Of a DNA stretch of 64,000 bases, positions 1-9,620 are shown piece by piece. The translations under genes were made by a program, and so were the position numbers. The notes beneath the pieces are model-generated. The model had not been told where the DNA came from. It saw nothing but the letters and a program-made list of their open reading frames with translations, and did no database searches. Each line of letters begins with the position of its first letter. Within the stretch, counting starts at the first letter, position 1. The DNA comes from Methylovulum miyakonense HT12 (GTDB lineage: Bacteria > Pseudomonadota > Gammaproteobacteria > Methylococcales > Methylomonadaceae), in assembly GCF_000384075.1 (NCBI RefSeq), contig NZ_KB913025.1, positions 1,937,551 through 2,001,550 on the forward strand, in the 5' to 3' direction.

Positions 1-606
1 ACCGACGGTTATTTGTATTTGCAAAGTGCCGAATGCCTGCATTTGTATGCGGTCAAGTCCGGGTCGTTCCGCAGTTTTATTTTAAATGCGGACGGGCTTG
101 AACAAACTATCGGGTTTTATTTGCCTGGCGAAATCATGGGCTTGGATGCTTTGCAATCGGGCCGTTATAGTTGCTCGACAATTGCCTTGGAAACGGGTTC
201 GGTCTGTGAAGTGCCGCTGTCACGGCTGAATGAGTTGTGCAGTGAAATACCCGGGTTACAGATACAAATGATGCGGATTTTGGGCAAAGAAATCGCTTCC
301 GACCATGACAAGATTGTCTTATTGGGACACCGCACCGCCAAAGAGCGGGTGGCGACATTTTTACTGATGCTGTCAAGGCGATATGGCGCATTGGGTTTTT
401 CAGGCACCACCTTCAATTTGAGCATGCGCAGGCAAGATATTGCCAACTTCCTCGGGCTTACGATTGAAACCGTCAGCCGCCAACTTGCGGAACTTAGCAA
501 GCAAGGCATCATCATCGTGAAACAGCGCGGCGTCGAAATTATCGACTTGCCTTTGTTAACGACCATTGTCGAACCGTGCGTCACGCATCGGCACACAATC
601 GCCTAA
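1..606 (+). CDS. fnr: FNR-type oxygen-sensing transcription regulator (5' end cut by window edge)
   Basis: This is the C-terminal part of a Crp/Fnr-family regulator; the frame is open from base 1, so the N-terminal cysteines lie outside the window. The visible part has the end of the cyclic-nucleotide-type beta barrel, the internal cysteine in a SVCEVP motif (codon 205-207) that matches the fourth iron-sulfur ligand of E. coli FNR (MVCEIP), the dimerisation helix, and a winged helix whose recognition helix reads LGLTIETVSRQL, with the E..SR contacts typical of FNR. By family knowledge it would hold a 4Fe-4S cluster and bind TTGAT-N4-ATCAA sites when oxygen is low. A near-consensus site lies 250 bp downstream (856-869). 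The family assignment is secure; the regulon is inferred. Confidence 0.9.
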   Translation, partial: TDGYLYLQSAECLHLYAVKSGSFRSFILNADGLEQTIGFYLPGEIMGLDALQSGRYSCSTIALETGSVCEVPLSRLNELCSEIPGLQIQMMRILGKEIASDHDKIVLLGHRTAKERVATFLLMLSRRYGALGFSGTTFNLSMRRQDIANFLGLTIETVSRQLAELSKQGIIIVKQRGVEIIDLPLLTTIVEPCVTHRHTIA

Positions 607-650
607 ACGAGGGAAGGCGAGGCTTACCTCCCCACGTTTAGACCACTGCT

Positions 651-770
651 TTATTTCGCGATTTGGCTTGAAGCCGCGCTAGCTGGTTTTTCCGGGCCTT
701 TACCAGATTCGCAAGCGGTCAAAGTGGCTACAGCAATAACTAACAAAACTAAAGAACTGATAACTTTCAT
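651..770 (-). CDS. Very small putative lipoprotein (39 aa)
   Basis: A 39-residue protein starting MKVISSLVLL, with a hydrophobic signal segment and a lipobox LTAC, so the mature chain would be about 25 residues, Lys/Ser/Ala-rich and anchored by a lipidated Cys. The size and layout resemble entericidin-like small lipoproteins, but I see no sequence signature that proves this. The longer frame starting at 869 adds 33 residues with no signal character, so the ATG at 770 is preferred; GAGA lies just upstream. The FNR-box-like palindrome at 856-869 is 86 bp upstream of this start and may control it. Function unknown. Confidence 0.6.
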   Translation of the reverse strand: MKVISSLVLLVIAVATLTACESGKGPEKPASAASSQIAK

Positions 771-855
771 AAATTTTCTCGCAGATGGGTGATGACGACA
801 GAATAAACCCGTTTTCGGGGTGAGGCTATTGTGCCACCCTCCACACTGGATGGTT

Positions 856-869
856 TTGACATAGATCAA
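856..869. promoter_or_regulatory. FNR-box-like palindrome
   Basis: TTGACATAGATCAA differs by one base from the FNR consensus TTGAT-N4-ATCAA. It lies between the small lipoprotein (start 770, minus) and the alpha/beta hydrolase (3' end 902, minus), and close to the fnr-like gene at the window edge. Its distance from the lipoprotein start suits a promoter position. Regulation is inferred. Confidence 0.55.
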
Positions 870-901
870 ACCGTCCGCAAATACCGCCCAACACGGGCGG
901 A

Positions 902-1672
902 TTATAAAAACAATTCGACTTCACCCAGAAAGGCTTCAGGTTGCTGCACATGCAGCCAATGTCCGGCATTGGCGATTGCGGTGAAACTGGCTTTTGGAAA
1001 AAGCGCGGAGATTTGCGCCGCTTGCACATAATTGGAATCTGCGCCCGCCAGAAACAATGTCTTGCCCGAATAGGGCTGCAAGTGCTGGGTTTCCGGAAAT
1101 GCGGCGATATTGTCTGCGGTGCGGGAAAATATATCCAAATTAACCCGCCAGCCATACGCCCCGTCTTTGAGGATAAGGTTTTGCAATAAGAACTGCCGGT
1201 AGCTCAAATCCGGTATGTCTCCGGCTAGATGTGTTTCCGCTTGCTTGCGGTTGGTGATTTCAGCAAGGGGCAGGGATTTTAACGCGCTGATCAAAGGCAC
1301 GAAACTATGCGCGTAGCTGACGGGGGCAATATCGACAACGATTAGCTTGTCCACATAATCAGGGAAGTGCAGGGCGAACCACATGGCGATTTTTCCGCCC
1401 ATGCTATGGCCGAGCAAATTGACCATTGACAGGCCTTGCTGGCCGATAAACCGCAACACATCCTCCGCCATCACCGGATAATTCATCACGGGATGATGCA
1501 CGGACATGCCGTGGTTACGCATATCGAGCAAGTAAACCTGATGCTTTTCCGCCAATTTGCCGGCAATCTGCCGCCAATTCCTGGAAGATGCAAAAAAACC
1601 GTGCAGGATAAGCAGTGGCGGTTGCCCGGTAACTTCACCAAAAACTTCAAACGCGAGATCGACGGCGGCCAT
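902..1672 (-). CDS. Alpha/beta hydrolase, YbfF-like esterase
   Basis: A 256-residue cytoplasmic alpha/beta-hydrolase-fold protein. The oxyanion region LHGFFASSRNW, the nucleophile elbow GHSMGG (Ser about residue 90) and the late catalytic GHWLH (His about residue 238) are all visible, as in YbfF-type acyl esterases; the true substrate cannot be read. The frame is open 21 residues further upstream, but that part is Arg-rich and lies inside the previous gene. The ATG at 1672 shares one base with the stop of the DUF445 gene (TAATG), so the pair is probably translationally coupled. Confidence 0.85.
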   Translation of the reverse strand: MAAVDLAFEVFGEVTGQPPLLILHGFFASSRNWRQIAGKLAEKHQVYLLDMRNHGMSVHHPVMNYPVMAEDVLRFIGQQGLSMVNLLGHSMGGKIAMWFALHFPDYVDKLIVVDIAPVSYAHSFVPLISALKSLPLAEITNRKQAETHLAGDIPDLSYRQFLLQNLILKDGAYGWRVNLDIFSRTADNIAAFPETQHLQPYSGKTLFLAGADSNYVQAAQISALFPKASFTAIANAGHWLHVQQPEAFLGEVELFL

Positions 1673-2394
1673 TAGGCGAACCCGAACAATGCGCCTAAGA
1701 CGCCGCCAAACACGCCGCCCCAGACTACCAGCCAACCCAAATGTTCATGGATAATCGCCTCCACCATCTCTTTCACCATTTGTGGCGTCAGTTCAGCCAG
1801 GCGTTTATCTATCACGCTTTCAATTTTTGCCACGATGTCCGTGCTGATTTTATGTGCGTCCAAGCCCTGCTGTAACGCGCCCTTGAACACTTCCGAATGC
1901 ACCATGTCAGTCAAAGTGACACGCATTTTTTCGCTGAACGGTTCTTTTAAGGGGGCCAAAGCTTCAGCACCGCCCATCATCAATAACATGCCGCCAAAAG
2001 AAGATTCCATAATCGACGAGACCAGGCCTTCATAAATCTGGTCATAATTGACCGCGTTTAATAAAGGCTCCAGATTCAGCAGCGTGCCGCCTTGTTGTTC
2101 TTCGGCTTCAATAAACTGTTCGATATGGTGCCCGGTAAAAAACTGTTCCATCATCAATTGCTTGATGGATAGCTTAAACTCTTCAAAACGTTCGGGGATC
2201 ACGCCTGATCCGTACAAAAAAGGCACTTTCTCAAACAACATGTAAATGGCCAGCCAGTTGGTTATCGCACCCGATAAGGCAAAAAAACCGACGGATTTGA
2301 CGAATTGTTGCTGTACGGGGCAGATATAGCCTGTCAGGATAATCAGTAGGGCGATGAAATTGGTGATAAAGCTTTTGTTAAATAGTTTCTTCAT
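1672..2394 (-). CDS. DUF445 family membrane protein
   Basis: About 240 residues. A hydrophobic N-terminal segment (roughly residues 8-27), a second hydrophobic stretch (VGFFALSGAITNWLAIYMLF), a long helical middle with charged residues, and a glycine-rich C-terminal membrane segment (WGGVFGGVLGALFG) fit the DUF445 family of inner-membrane proteins of unknown function. The motif GAxTNWLAIYMLFE is the usual family hallmark. The start at 2394 (MKKLFNKSF) is preferred to an in-frame position 17 residues upstream. It overlaps the hydrolase start by one base. Confidence 0.75.
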   Translation of the reverse strand: MKKLFNKSFITNFIALLIILTGYICPVQQQFVKSVGFFALSGAITNWLAIYMLFEKVPFLYGSGVIPERFEEFKLSIKQLMMEQFFTGHHIEQFIEAEEQQGGTLLNLEPLLNAVNYDQIYEGLVSSIMESSFGGMLLMMGGAEALAPLKEPFSEKMRVTLTDMVHSEVFKGALQQGLDAHKISTDIVAKIESVIDKRLAELTPQMVKEMVEAIIHEHLGWLVVWGGVFGGVLGALFGFA

Positions 2395-2517
2395 AAGGAC
2401 TCGTTCAAAGGTAAATGGGCCGCGCGCATGATACAGCGTCCTCAAATTGATTGTATAGTGCGCCGCCGGGCTAAAGCCTGTTGGGCGTTTACAATGCCTG
2501 CCTTGGCTTTAAACGTG

Positions 2518-4686
2518 TCATCTCGCTTTGCTCCTGCCCGCATAAGCTTTGCCTTTACCCGCTTTTTGCGTATCCAGCCCCGTATATTTGGTTTTGAACA
2601 CTTGGGTTTTGCCTGCCACAGGCATCGTGCCCTTGGGTTGGAACGAGGGGATAAGATGGTGTTTGCCGTTGCCTATCAAATCCGCCCTGCCCATTTCTTT
2701 TAAGGCATCACGTAACAGCGGCCAATTTTTGGGGTCGTGGTAACGTAAAAATGCCTTGTGCAAGCGGCGCTGTTTGACACTTTTCGGGATGTAAATGTCG
2801 GGGGCTTTGTGGCTGACTTTGTGCAGCGTGTCTTTGCCGGAATGGTACATCGCCGTCGCGGTCGCCATCGGCGAGGGCAAAAACGCCTGCACTTGGTCGG
2901 CGCGGAAGCCATTGCGCTTCAGCCAAATCGCCAGGTTGAGCATGTCTTCATCCGTCGTGCCCGGATGGGCGGCGATGAAGTAAGGGATCAGGTACTGTTC
3001 CTTGCCCGCTTCCTTGGAATATTTATCGAACATTTCCTTGAAACGGTCATAGGTGCCCATGCCCGGCTTCATCATGCGTGACAACGGCCCTTGCTCAGTG
3101 TGTTCAGGCGCAATTTTCAGGTAGCCGCCAACATGGTGGGTGACCAATTCCTTGACATATTCTGGCGATTCCACCGCCAAATCGTAACGCAAGCCGGAGG
3201 CAATGAATATTTTTTTGATGCCCGGCAAAGCCCGTGCACGGCGGTAGAGTTTGATGAGCGGCGTGTGGTCGGTGTTGAGGTTAGGGCAGATGCCCGGATA
3301 GACACAAGAAGGCTTGCGGCAGGCCGCCTCGATTTTTTCATCTTTACAGGCCAAGCGGTACATGTTCGCCGTCGGGCCGCCCAAATCGGAAATATGCCCG
3401 GTGAATTTCGGCGAGGTGTCGCGGATGGCTTCGATTTCCTTGATGATGGAATCTTCCGAGCGGCTTTGGATAATGCGGCCTTCGTGCTCGGTGATTGAGC
3501 AGAATGTGCAGCCGCCGAAACAGCCGCGCATGATATTGACCGAATGCTGGATCATTTCAAACGCGGGGACATTGGCGCCACCATAAGCTTTATGCGGCAA
3601 ACGCGAATACGGCAAATCGAACACGCCGTCCATTTCTTTGGTGGTCAGCGGGATCGGTGGCGGGTTGAGCCAGACTTGGCGGTTGCCGTGTTGCTGGATT
3701 AAGGGCCGCGCATTGCCTGGGTTGGTTTCCGCGTGCATCACCCGCGAGGCATGGGCGTACAGGATAGGGTCGTCTTTGACGGCTTCGTACGCGGGCAAGC
3801 GCAATACGGTTTTGGCGCGTTGGTTGCGGAGCAATAGCTTGTCGAAGCGGATGGCCTTTTCGCCCGCCTCCAGCAAACTATTACCCGTATCCGCTGGCTT
3901 CAAATCGCACGCGGGTTCTTCCTGGTAGGGGTTGGCGGGCGGCATTAATGCGCCGGGTTTGTCGATGTCGGTGGAATCTTTAGCGGCAAAGCCTTCGGGG
4001 ATTTGTTTGACGAAATGCGCCGTACCGCGTATGCCCTTGAGTTCGCTGATGTGTTCGCCATTTGCCAAACGGTGGGCGATTTCGACAATCTGCCGCTCGG
4101 CATTGCCGTATACCAGCAAATCGGCTTTGGAATCCAGCAGCACCGATTTGCGCACCGTGTCCGACCAGTAATCGTAATGGGCGATACGGCGCAAGCTGGC
4201 TTCTATGCCGCCGATGATGACGGGCACGTCCTTAAACGCCTCGCGGCAGCGGTGCGAATAGACATTGACGGCGCGGTCAGGGCGTTTGCCGGCGGCCCCG
4301 TCTGGCGTGTAGGCATCGTTGGAGCGGATTTTTTTGTCGGAGGTGTAGCGGTTGACCATCGAGTCCATATTGCCGCCAGTCACGCCAAAAAATAGGTTGG
4401 GGCGGCCCAATTTTTTAAAATCCGCCGCGCTCGTCCAATCCGGTTGCGAGAGTATGCCGACCCGGAAGCCCTGCGCTTCCAGCAAACGCCCGATCAAGGC
4501 CATGCCAAAGCTGGGATGGTCGATATAAGCATCGCCCGTCACCAAAATAATGTCGCAACTGTCCCAGCCTAGCGCGTCCATCTCGAGGCGGGTCATCGGC
4601 AGTTCCGGCGCGGTGCCAAAGCGTTGCGCCCAGTATTTGCGGTGGCCAAATAGATAGGGGGCGGGAGGTAATGGGGTATCGGTCAT
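2518..4686 (-). CDS. ygiQ: YgiQ family radical SAM protein
   Basis: A 722-residue cytoplasmic radical SAM enzyme. An N-terminal cobalamin-binding-like region with [13 protein letters not shown] and a [10 protein letters not shown] motif is followed by the radical SAM core with the cluster motif GCFGGCTFC (C-x3-C-x2-C), then family motifs such as [11 protein letters not shown] and APEHTE, and a basic Gly/Lys-rich tail. Order and length match the UPF0313/YgiQ family, whose reaction is not established. Its ATG overlaps the stop of the spermidine-synthase-like gene (ATGA, 4683-4686), so the two form a transcription unit. Confidence 0.93.
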   Translation of the reverse strand: MTDTPLPPAPYLFGHRKYWAQRFGTAPELPMTRLEMDALGWDSCDIILVTGDAYIDHPSFGMALIGRLLEAQGFRVGILSQPDWTSAADFKKLGRPNLFFGVTGGNMDSMVNRYTSDKKIRSNDAYTPDGAAGKRPDRAVNVYSHRCREAFKDVPVIIGGIEASLRRIAHYDYWSDTVRKSVLLDSKADLLVYGNAERQIVEIAHRLANGEHISELKGIRGTAHFVKQIPEGFAAKDSTDIDKPGALMPPANPYQEEPACDLKPADTGNSLLEAGEKAIRFDKLLLRNQRAKTVLRLPAYEAVKDDPILYAHASRVMHAETNPGNARPLIQQHGNRQVWLNPPPIPLTTKEMDGVFDLPYSRLPHKAYGGANVPAFEMIQHSVNIMRGCFGGCTFCSITEHEGRIIQSRSEDSIIKEIEAIRDTSPKFTGHISDLGGPTANMYRLACKDEKIEAACRKPSCVYPGICPNLNTDHTPLIKLYRRARALPGIKKIFIASGLRYDLAVESPEYVKELVTHHVGGYLKIAPEHTEQGPLSRMMKPGMGTYDRFKEMFDKYSKEAGKEQYLIPYFIAAHPGTTDEDMLNLAIWLKRNGFRADQVQAFLPSPMATATAMYHSGKDTLHKVSHKAPDIYIPKSVKQRRLHKAFLRYHDPKNWPLLRDALKEMGRADLIGNGKHHLIPSFQPKGTMPVAGKTQVFKTKYTGLDTQKAGKGKAYAGRSKAR

Positions 4687-5495
4687 GTTTTTATCACTTG
4701 TTTAAGGGTGCTGGCGTTATGTTTTTTTAAGTCACGCAAAAACGCCGGAAAGTCGATGTCGAATTGTTGCTCAAGCGCGGCGGCGCGGGCACGTAAGCTT
4801 TTGGTCGTTGTCACTGCCGGCAGGGAGGAATTGAAGGCCAAGCCGATGATGTTGCCGCGTCCGGTCACTGGCAGGAACAGCAGTTTCCAGCCAAAGGCAC
4901 GGCCTAGCCATAAGGCCGCTGATTGGAACGCCGGGTTGCTGGTGCCGCCCCACAAATTGATGACCAAAATGCCGTCGTCTTTTAACATGGCCTGGCAAGC
5001 ATCAAAAAATGCCTGGTTGCTGATGGATGCCGCCATGCCCTCATGGTCGAAGGCGTCAACAACCAGCAGGCCATAGCGTTCGCGGTGGGTCTCGGCGCGG
5101 TTGCGTACATAGTGGCCGCCGTCGTCGACAATGATTTTTAGGCGCGGGTCTAGCGGCAAACCAAAATGGCTACGGGCAATTTTGACAACCCCCTTGCGGC
5201 TTTCCACGACGGTCAAACGGCAGTCGGGGAAGTGCTGCAGCAAATGCTTGGTGATGGAGCCGCCGCCCAGGCCGATAATCAGGCCATCTTCAGCCAGGGT
5301 TTCTTTGAACAATAGCCAACTGGTCATGGCCCGGACATATTCCAGTGCCAAGCGCCCAGGGGCTTTCAATAACATGCTGCTTTGCCTAGGATGCGAGCCA
5401 AAATGCAGTGACCTGACGCCATCCAGTTCGACAACTTCTAAGATGCCGTCATCGTCATGGCTTTCGTAGACCAGCAAGCCCTCGTATTTGTACAT
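4683..5495 (-). CDS. Spermidine-synthase-like methyltransferase-fold protein
   Basis: A 270-residue protein of the spermidine synthase/PABMT-like Rossmann family. The nucleotide motif [12 protein letters not shown], the acidic VVES strand end and a later VVDAFD motif are visible. It lacks clear polyamine-site residues, so it may be one of the SpeE-like proteins of unknown substrate rather than a true spermidine synthase. The frame is open for 88 residues upstream, but that part is non-conserved in character and overlaps the divergent CPBP promoter; ATG 5495 ([12 protein letters not shown]) gives a normal family N-terminus. It is upstream of and overlapping ygiQ by 4 bp. Confidence 0.8.
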   Translation of the reverse strand: MYKYEGLLVYESHDDDGILEVVELDGVRSLHFGSHPRQSSMLLKAPGRLALEYVRAMTSWLLFKETLAEDGLIIGLGGGSITKHLLQHFPDCRLTVVESRKGVVKIARSHFGLPLDPRLKIIVDDGGHYVRNRAETHRERYGLLVVDAFDHEGMAASISNQAFFDACQAMLKDDGILVINLWGGTSNPAFQSAALWLGRAFGWKLLFLPVTGRGNIIGLAFNSSLPAVTTTKSLRARAAALEQQFDIDFPAFLRDLKKHNASTLKQVIKT

Positions 5496-5744
5496 AACCC
5501 GTTCATTTCTAAAATCTAATCCGCCATTATACAGGCAAATAATAGTTTTGCGGGGAGATAGTGCTTGGCTTTTTCCCAAAGGCGAGCAGGATTGTCCGCT
5601 GGTTTTGCCCCGAAGGCGAAGATGCAAGTAAAATTTAATTGGTAAATTTGTTAGAATGCCATCTGTTTTAGTGTTTTCCGGCTTGAAAGCAAAGCCGTAG
5701 TGGGATTTTTCGCCATTATTAACGCGGTTGACGCGTAGTTTAGA

Positions 5745-6383
5745 ATGCCCCCCTTTCAATTTTTTCCAGCCATGCCAATGAATACAGCCCCGTTCAAGTT
5801 CGATGATTTTTTTAAAAAAGCCTGTTATTTCGAGGCTTCGCTGATTTTAGTTGCGATGCTGTTAGGCTGGCTTACCCATATTGACCCGTTCACCAACATC
5901 CATTTGGCTAAAGCCAGCCTATTGTATGGGGTGGTCGGCACGGTGCCATTGTTCCTGATGTTTCTGGCTATGGAACGGGTGGAAAGGCATTCGGTCGCCC
6001 AGATCCGACAGTTCCTGCTTCGGACGTTAGGCCCTTGTCTGCACCGTTATGATTGGGGCAATTTATTTATCCTGGCGGCGGTGGCCGGGATCTCCGAAGA
6101 AATCCTGTTCCGCGGTGTCCTCCAGCCGTGGCTAGAAGCCTCCTGGGGATTGATGGCAGGGTTGCTGATCAGCAACCTGCTGTTTGGTGTCGTCCATTCG
6201 GTGACGCCACTGTATTCCATCCTCGCGACATTGGTCGGGATCTATCTGGGGTTGGCGATGGACTACAATGGCGAAAGGAACCTGCTGACGCCTATCATTA
6301 TCCATACACTCTATGATTTTTTAGCTTTTCTTGCCTTGATACAAGCCTACCGTGCCAGTTTGTCCACAGCACCTGAAAAATGA
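5745..6383 (+). CDS. CPBP family intramembrane glutamic protease
   Basis: A polytopic membrane protein of up to 212 residues with the three CPBP/Rce1-like motifs: EEILFRG (the catalytic Glu pair and Arg), FGVVHS (His) and HTLYDF near the C-terminus. About six hydrophobic segments are visible. In bacteria these proteins are abortive-infection or processing-type intramembrane proteases; the substrate is unknown. Starts at 5745 or at the ATGs at 5772/5778 are possible; none has a strong ribosome-binding site. It is transcribed divergently from the spermidine-synthase-like gene. Confidence 0.85.
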   Translation: MPPFQFFPAMPMNTAPFKFDDFFKKACYFEASLILVAMLLGWLTHIDPFTNIHLAKASLLYGVVGTVPLFLMFLAMERVERHSVAQIRQFLLRTLGPCLHRYDWGNLFILAAVAGISEEILFRGVLQPWLEASWGLMAGLLISNLLFGVVHSVTPLYSILATLVGIYLGLAMDYNGERNLLTPIIIHTLYDFLAFLALIQAYRASLSTAPEK

Positions 6384-6538
6384 GTTGGATGATTTATAAA
6401 CCGGCCCGCTAAGCGCAGGCCAGGTAGGTCTGCAACTATCCGTAACCAATGGCCATCATGGTTGGCGATATGGCTTCAGGAACCCTTTCTGTCCGACAAT
6501 GATGGCTATGTGGCCCAATCAATCAATGGAAATACATA

Positions 6539-7291
6539 ATGAAAGTATTGGCGGTTTACAGTATCAAAGGTGGTGTCGGCAAAACGTCAAGCGCGGTTAA
6601 TCTGGCCTTTATCGCCGCCCGTGCCGGTTACCGCACCTTAGTTTGGGATCTTGACCCGCAAGCGGCAAGCAGTTATTACTTCCGCATTAAACCAAAGCAT
6701 AAAGGCAGCAGCAAACAACTGATTGCAGGCGATGGTGAGCTAGAGAATCTGATTAAAGCCACCGATTTTGAAAACCTGGACTTATTGCCATCAGATTTTG
6801 CCTTCCGCAATCTGGATTTGTTGTTGGATTCCAAAAAAAAACCTACCCGGCAACTGAAAAAACACCTAAAACCGTTGGCCGAAAGCTACGACTTTATTTT
6901 TCTGGATTGCCCCCCCAATATTTCCTTGCTATCCGAGGCCATCTTTGCCGCCGCCGATGTCTTATTGTCCCCGGTTATCCCAACCACTTTGTCATTGCGT
7001 ACCCTGGAGCAGTTGCAAGCCTTTATGACGGCCCACGAACTTGAAAAATTGACCGTGTTGCCATTTTTTTCTATGGTCGACAGGCGCAAAAAAATGCACA
7101 AGGACATGATGCGGCATTTGTTGGATACTGCCCCCAACACCTTGACAACCGTCATCCCGTATTCCAGCGAAATTGAGCGCATGGGATTGGAACGTAAGCC
7201 TCTGGGGGCTTATAGCAAAACGGGTCCGTCAGCGATGGCTTATAATGAACTCTGGCAAGAGATTTTGGCTCGGATCAGCATTAGCGGTTAG
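6539..7291 (+). CDS. ParA/Soj family ATPase (orphan)
   Basis: A 250-residue P-loop ATPase with the deviant Walker A motif KGGVGKTSSA near the N-terminus, the Walker A' region DLDPQAASSYYF, Walker B FIFLDCPPN and a late PVIPTTLS segment, all as in ParA/MinD-type partition and positioning ATPases. No ParB or obvious partner is next to it: the neighbours are a CPBP protease upstream and mgtE downstream. It could position a cytoplasmic cargo rather than segregate DNA; that is inference. Confidence 0.88.
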   Translation: MKVLAVYSIKGGVGKTSSAVNLAFIAARAGYRTLVWDLDPQAASSYYFRIKPKHKGSSKQLIAGDGELENLIKATDFENLDLLPSDFAFRNLDLLLDSKKKPTRQLKKHLKPLAESYDFIFLDCPPNISLLSEAIFAAADVLLSPVIPTTLSLRTLEQLQAFMTAHELEKLTVLPFFSMVDRRKKMHKDMMRHLLDTAPNTLTTVIPYSSEIERMGLERKPLGAYSKTGPSAMAYNELWQEILARISISG

Positions 7292-7385
7292 ATCCAGTTA
7301 GCCCATGAGAGCGGCTTTATAGACAAGCGGTATTTGATGACAGGATGTTGGCGCGGCGCATCCCTTAAGACCCCGGATTTACACA

Positions 7386-8834
7386 ATGGAAGCCTCTGAA
7401 AAAGTCCACACTGCACAGTTTTTGCAGCACCAACTACAAGAAGTCATCACCTTACTGGCCAAACAACAACTGGAAAAGTCGCTGGTGCAAAGGGGCCCGG
7501 CCACCAACCATGAACTGGTGGAAGCGGTGTTGCATAAGCAACATCAGACCAGGCTCCAAGAAAAATTCGCCCTGCTGCACCCCGCCGATATTGCCTTTAT
7601 CTTAGAATCCCTGCCGCTAGACCAACGCGAAACGGCTTGGGATGCCATTAAGACAGACCATGATGGCCAAGTGTTGCTGGAAGTTTCGGATGCTGTCCGG
7701 CAAACCTTGATTTCAGGCATGGAAGCGGAAGAGTTGGCGTCAGTCGCCGGCAATATGGATGCCGACGAGTTGGCTGATCTGGCCGCTGATTTGCCCAAAC
7801 GGGCGATGCTCAGGATTTTGCGTTCGCTGAACAGCACCGAACGCATGCATTTGAATGCAATTTTGTCCTACCAGGACAACCAAGTCGGCGCATTAATGGA
7901 TTTTGGCATGATCACCATCCGCGATGATATGAGCTTGAAAGCCATTTTGTCGTATATCCGTAAATTGGGTAAGTTGCCCAGCCATACCGACAAACTGTTT
8001 GTCGTTGACCAACATAACCAGGTCAAAGGCATCCTGCCGTTACAGCGTTTACTGACGCACTCGCCGTCGTTACATGTTGCGCAAGTGATGGTCACCGACT
8101 TTGTCGTGTTCCAGACGGATCAGGACACCAACGAGGCATCCCGCGCCTTTGAACGTTACGATCTGATTTCCGCGCCCGTGGTCGATAAAAATGGCGAACT
8201 GCAAGGGCGTTTGTGCGTTGACAGCATCATGGATTTTATCCGTGAGAAATCCGATGAGGATTTGTTGAGCCAGGCCGGGGTCACCGAAGAGGAGGACTTG
8301 TTTTCCAGTGTCTGGAAGAGCGCCAAAAACCGCTGGGGCTGGCTGTTGATTAATGTCGTCACCGCTTTCGCGTCCACCCGCATCATCGGCTTGTTCGAAG
8401 ATGTCATTTTGCAGCTGGTGGCCCTCGCTTCGCTCATGCCTATCGTCGCGGCCATGGGCGGCAATACCGGCAACCAAACCAGCATGTTGATCATCCGCTC
8501 CTTGGCCTTGGGGCAAATCACCCCCGCCAATGTGCAACGGCTGATCAGAAAAGAACTGACCCTGGCGTTGCTTAATGGCACGTTTATCGGCCTGATTATG
8601 GGCTTGCTGGGGTTTTTTCTATACCGGAACTTGGCGTTGTCAGGGGTCATGGCCACCGCGATGTTCATCAACCTGTTAGTGGCGGTCATCGTCGGGCTCA
8701 GCATCCCTTTGGTCAGGTATCGGTTTGGTAAGGATCCGGCGGTCGGGACTAGCGTCATCCTGACTTCAATCACCGATTCTATGGGTTTTTTTATTGTCCT
8801 CGGGTTGGCCAACCTGTTTCTGCTTGGCAAATGA
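7386..8834 (+). CDS. mgtE: Magnesium transporter MgtE
   Basis: A 482-residue inner-membrane Mg2+ channel. It has the N-terminal MgtE_N superhelical domain (about residues 40-140, HPADIAFILESLP), two CBS domains (about 145-270) and a C-terminal domain of five membrane helices with the family signature MGGNTGNQTS and a late DxxGF motif (TDSMGFF). By family knowledge the cytosolic domains sense internal Mg2+ and close the pore. The spacer of 94 bp after parA holds no visible M-box. The call is certain at family level. Confidence 0.95.
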   Translation: MEASEKVHTAQFLQHQLQEVITLLAKQQLEKSLVQRGPATNHELVEAVLHKQHQTRLQEKFALLHPADIAFILESLPLDQRETAWDAIKTDHDGQVLLEVSDAVRQTLISGMEAEELASVAGNMDADELADLAADLPKRAMLRILRSLNSTERMHLNAILSYQDNQVGALMDFGMITIRDDMSLKAILSYIRKLGKLPSHTDKLFVVDQHNQVKGILPLQRLLTHSPSLHVAQVMVTDFVVFQTDQDTNEASRAFERYDLISAPVVDKNGELQGRLCVDSIMDFIREKSDEDLLSQAGVTEEEDLFSSVWKSAKNRWGWLLINVVTAFASTRIIGLFEDVILQLVALASLMPIVAAMGGNTGNQTSMLIIRSLALGQITPANVQRLIRKELTLALLNGTFIGLIMGLLGFFLYRNLALSGVMATAMFINLLVAVIVGLSIPLVRYRFGKDPAVGTSVILTSITDSMGFFIVLGLANLFLLGK

Positions 8835-8998
8835 ATGCCTGTTGCGCCACCAGTATGCCTTTAAAATATTGGCTTATAAGGGACAACTTATAAAAAGAAG
8901 CTGAATAATATCCGGAATGTGAAATACTTCATATTATTTGTAGGGAGTAGTGAATACAATTGGAGCCTATTTAAAGCTAGATTCGTAAAGGCTTAGTT

Positions 8999-9559
8999 AT
9001 GGGCATATACAACGATGACAAACGGAACAAGGATGTGGCAGATGAACGTCAGTGGAATATTGAAAGCATGGACAGTGAAATAACCCAACTGGGTTACGAT
9101 GACCGTAACTATGGGAAGAGCAGCTATAGTTACAGTGGCCTTATCTGGCGAATTGTTGCAGGGTTTGCCATTGGGGCAGGGTTGTTGTTTGTTGGCTTAG
9201 GCGCAACCAGTTACTTGTTCGACCCTGTTAAAAGAATGGGGGCTATTGAAGGCAGGCCTACGCTGACGGTAAATGTTGCAAACGGGGACATAAAGGAAAG
9301 GTCTAATGTTTATAACGAAATGGAATTAAAAATGCTGAGGGAAAAGGCGCGGATAGAAATAGATAAAGAAAGGAAGCTTGAAGCGATAAGATTGGCCAGG
9401 AGAACTGAGGAAGCGGAAAAAGCAAAGAAGGAAGCCGCTTTCAAGGCGTTTTATCGCAAGCCTGAGCAATGTTATTCACCGTATAAGGAGAACATAATGG
9501 TGGAGTGCGCCAACAAATATATAAGGGCAAAGCGCGAATTTGAGATGGCCCATCAATAA
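8999..9559 (+). CDS. Hypothetical protein with one membrane helix and a coiled coil
   Basis: 186 residues, not recognised. A charged N-terminal 45 residues rich in Asp/Tyr is followed by one membrane helix (about 51-75, ending GATSYLF) and then a highly charged Lys/Glu/Arg helix (about 105-150) likely to form a coiled coil, with two Cys in the last 30 residues. The topology suggests a membrane-anchored structural or assembly protein. It stands alone between mgtE and a convergent gene. It is AT-richer than its neighbours. Confidence 0.65.
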   Translation: MGIYNDDKRNKDVADERQWNIESMDSEITQLGYDDRNYGKSSYSYSGLIWRIVAGFAIGAGLLFVGLGATSYLFDPVKRMGAIEGRPTLTVNVANGDIKERSNVYNEMELKMLREKARIEIDKERKLEAIRLARRTEEAEKAKKEAAFKAFYRKPEQCYSPYKENIMVECANKYIRAKREFEMAHQ

Positions 9560-9620
9560 TAATGTTTCCTTTACGGCTTTTGCTTAAGGCCAACGGTTGC
9601 CCTTCCTATTGGCCAGGTCG

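Noticed and set aside
8156-8830. Minus-strand 224-residue frame over mgtE
   Set aside because: It is antisense to well-conserved MgtE membrane helices, with no ribosome site or recognisable domain.
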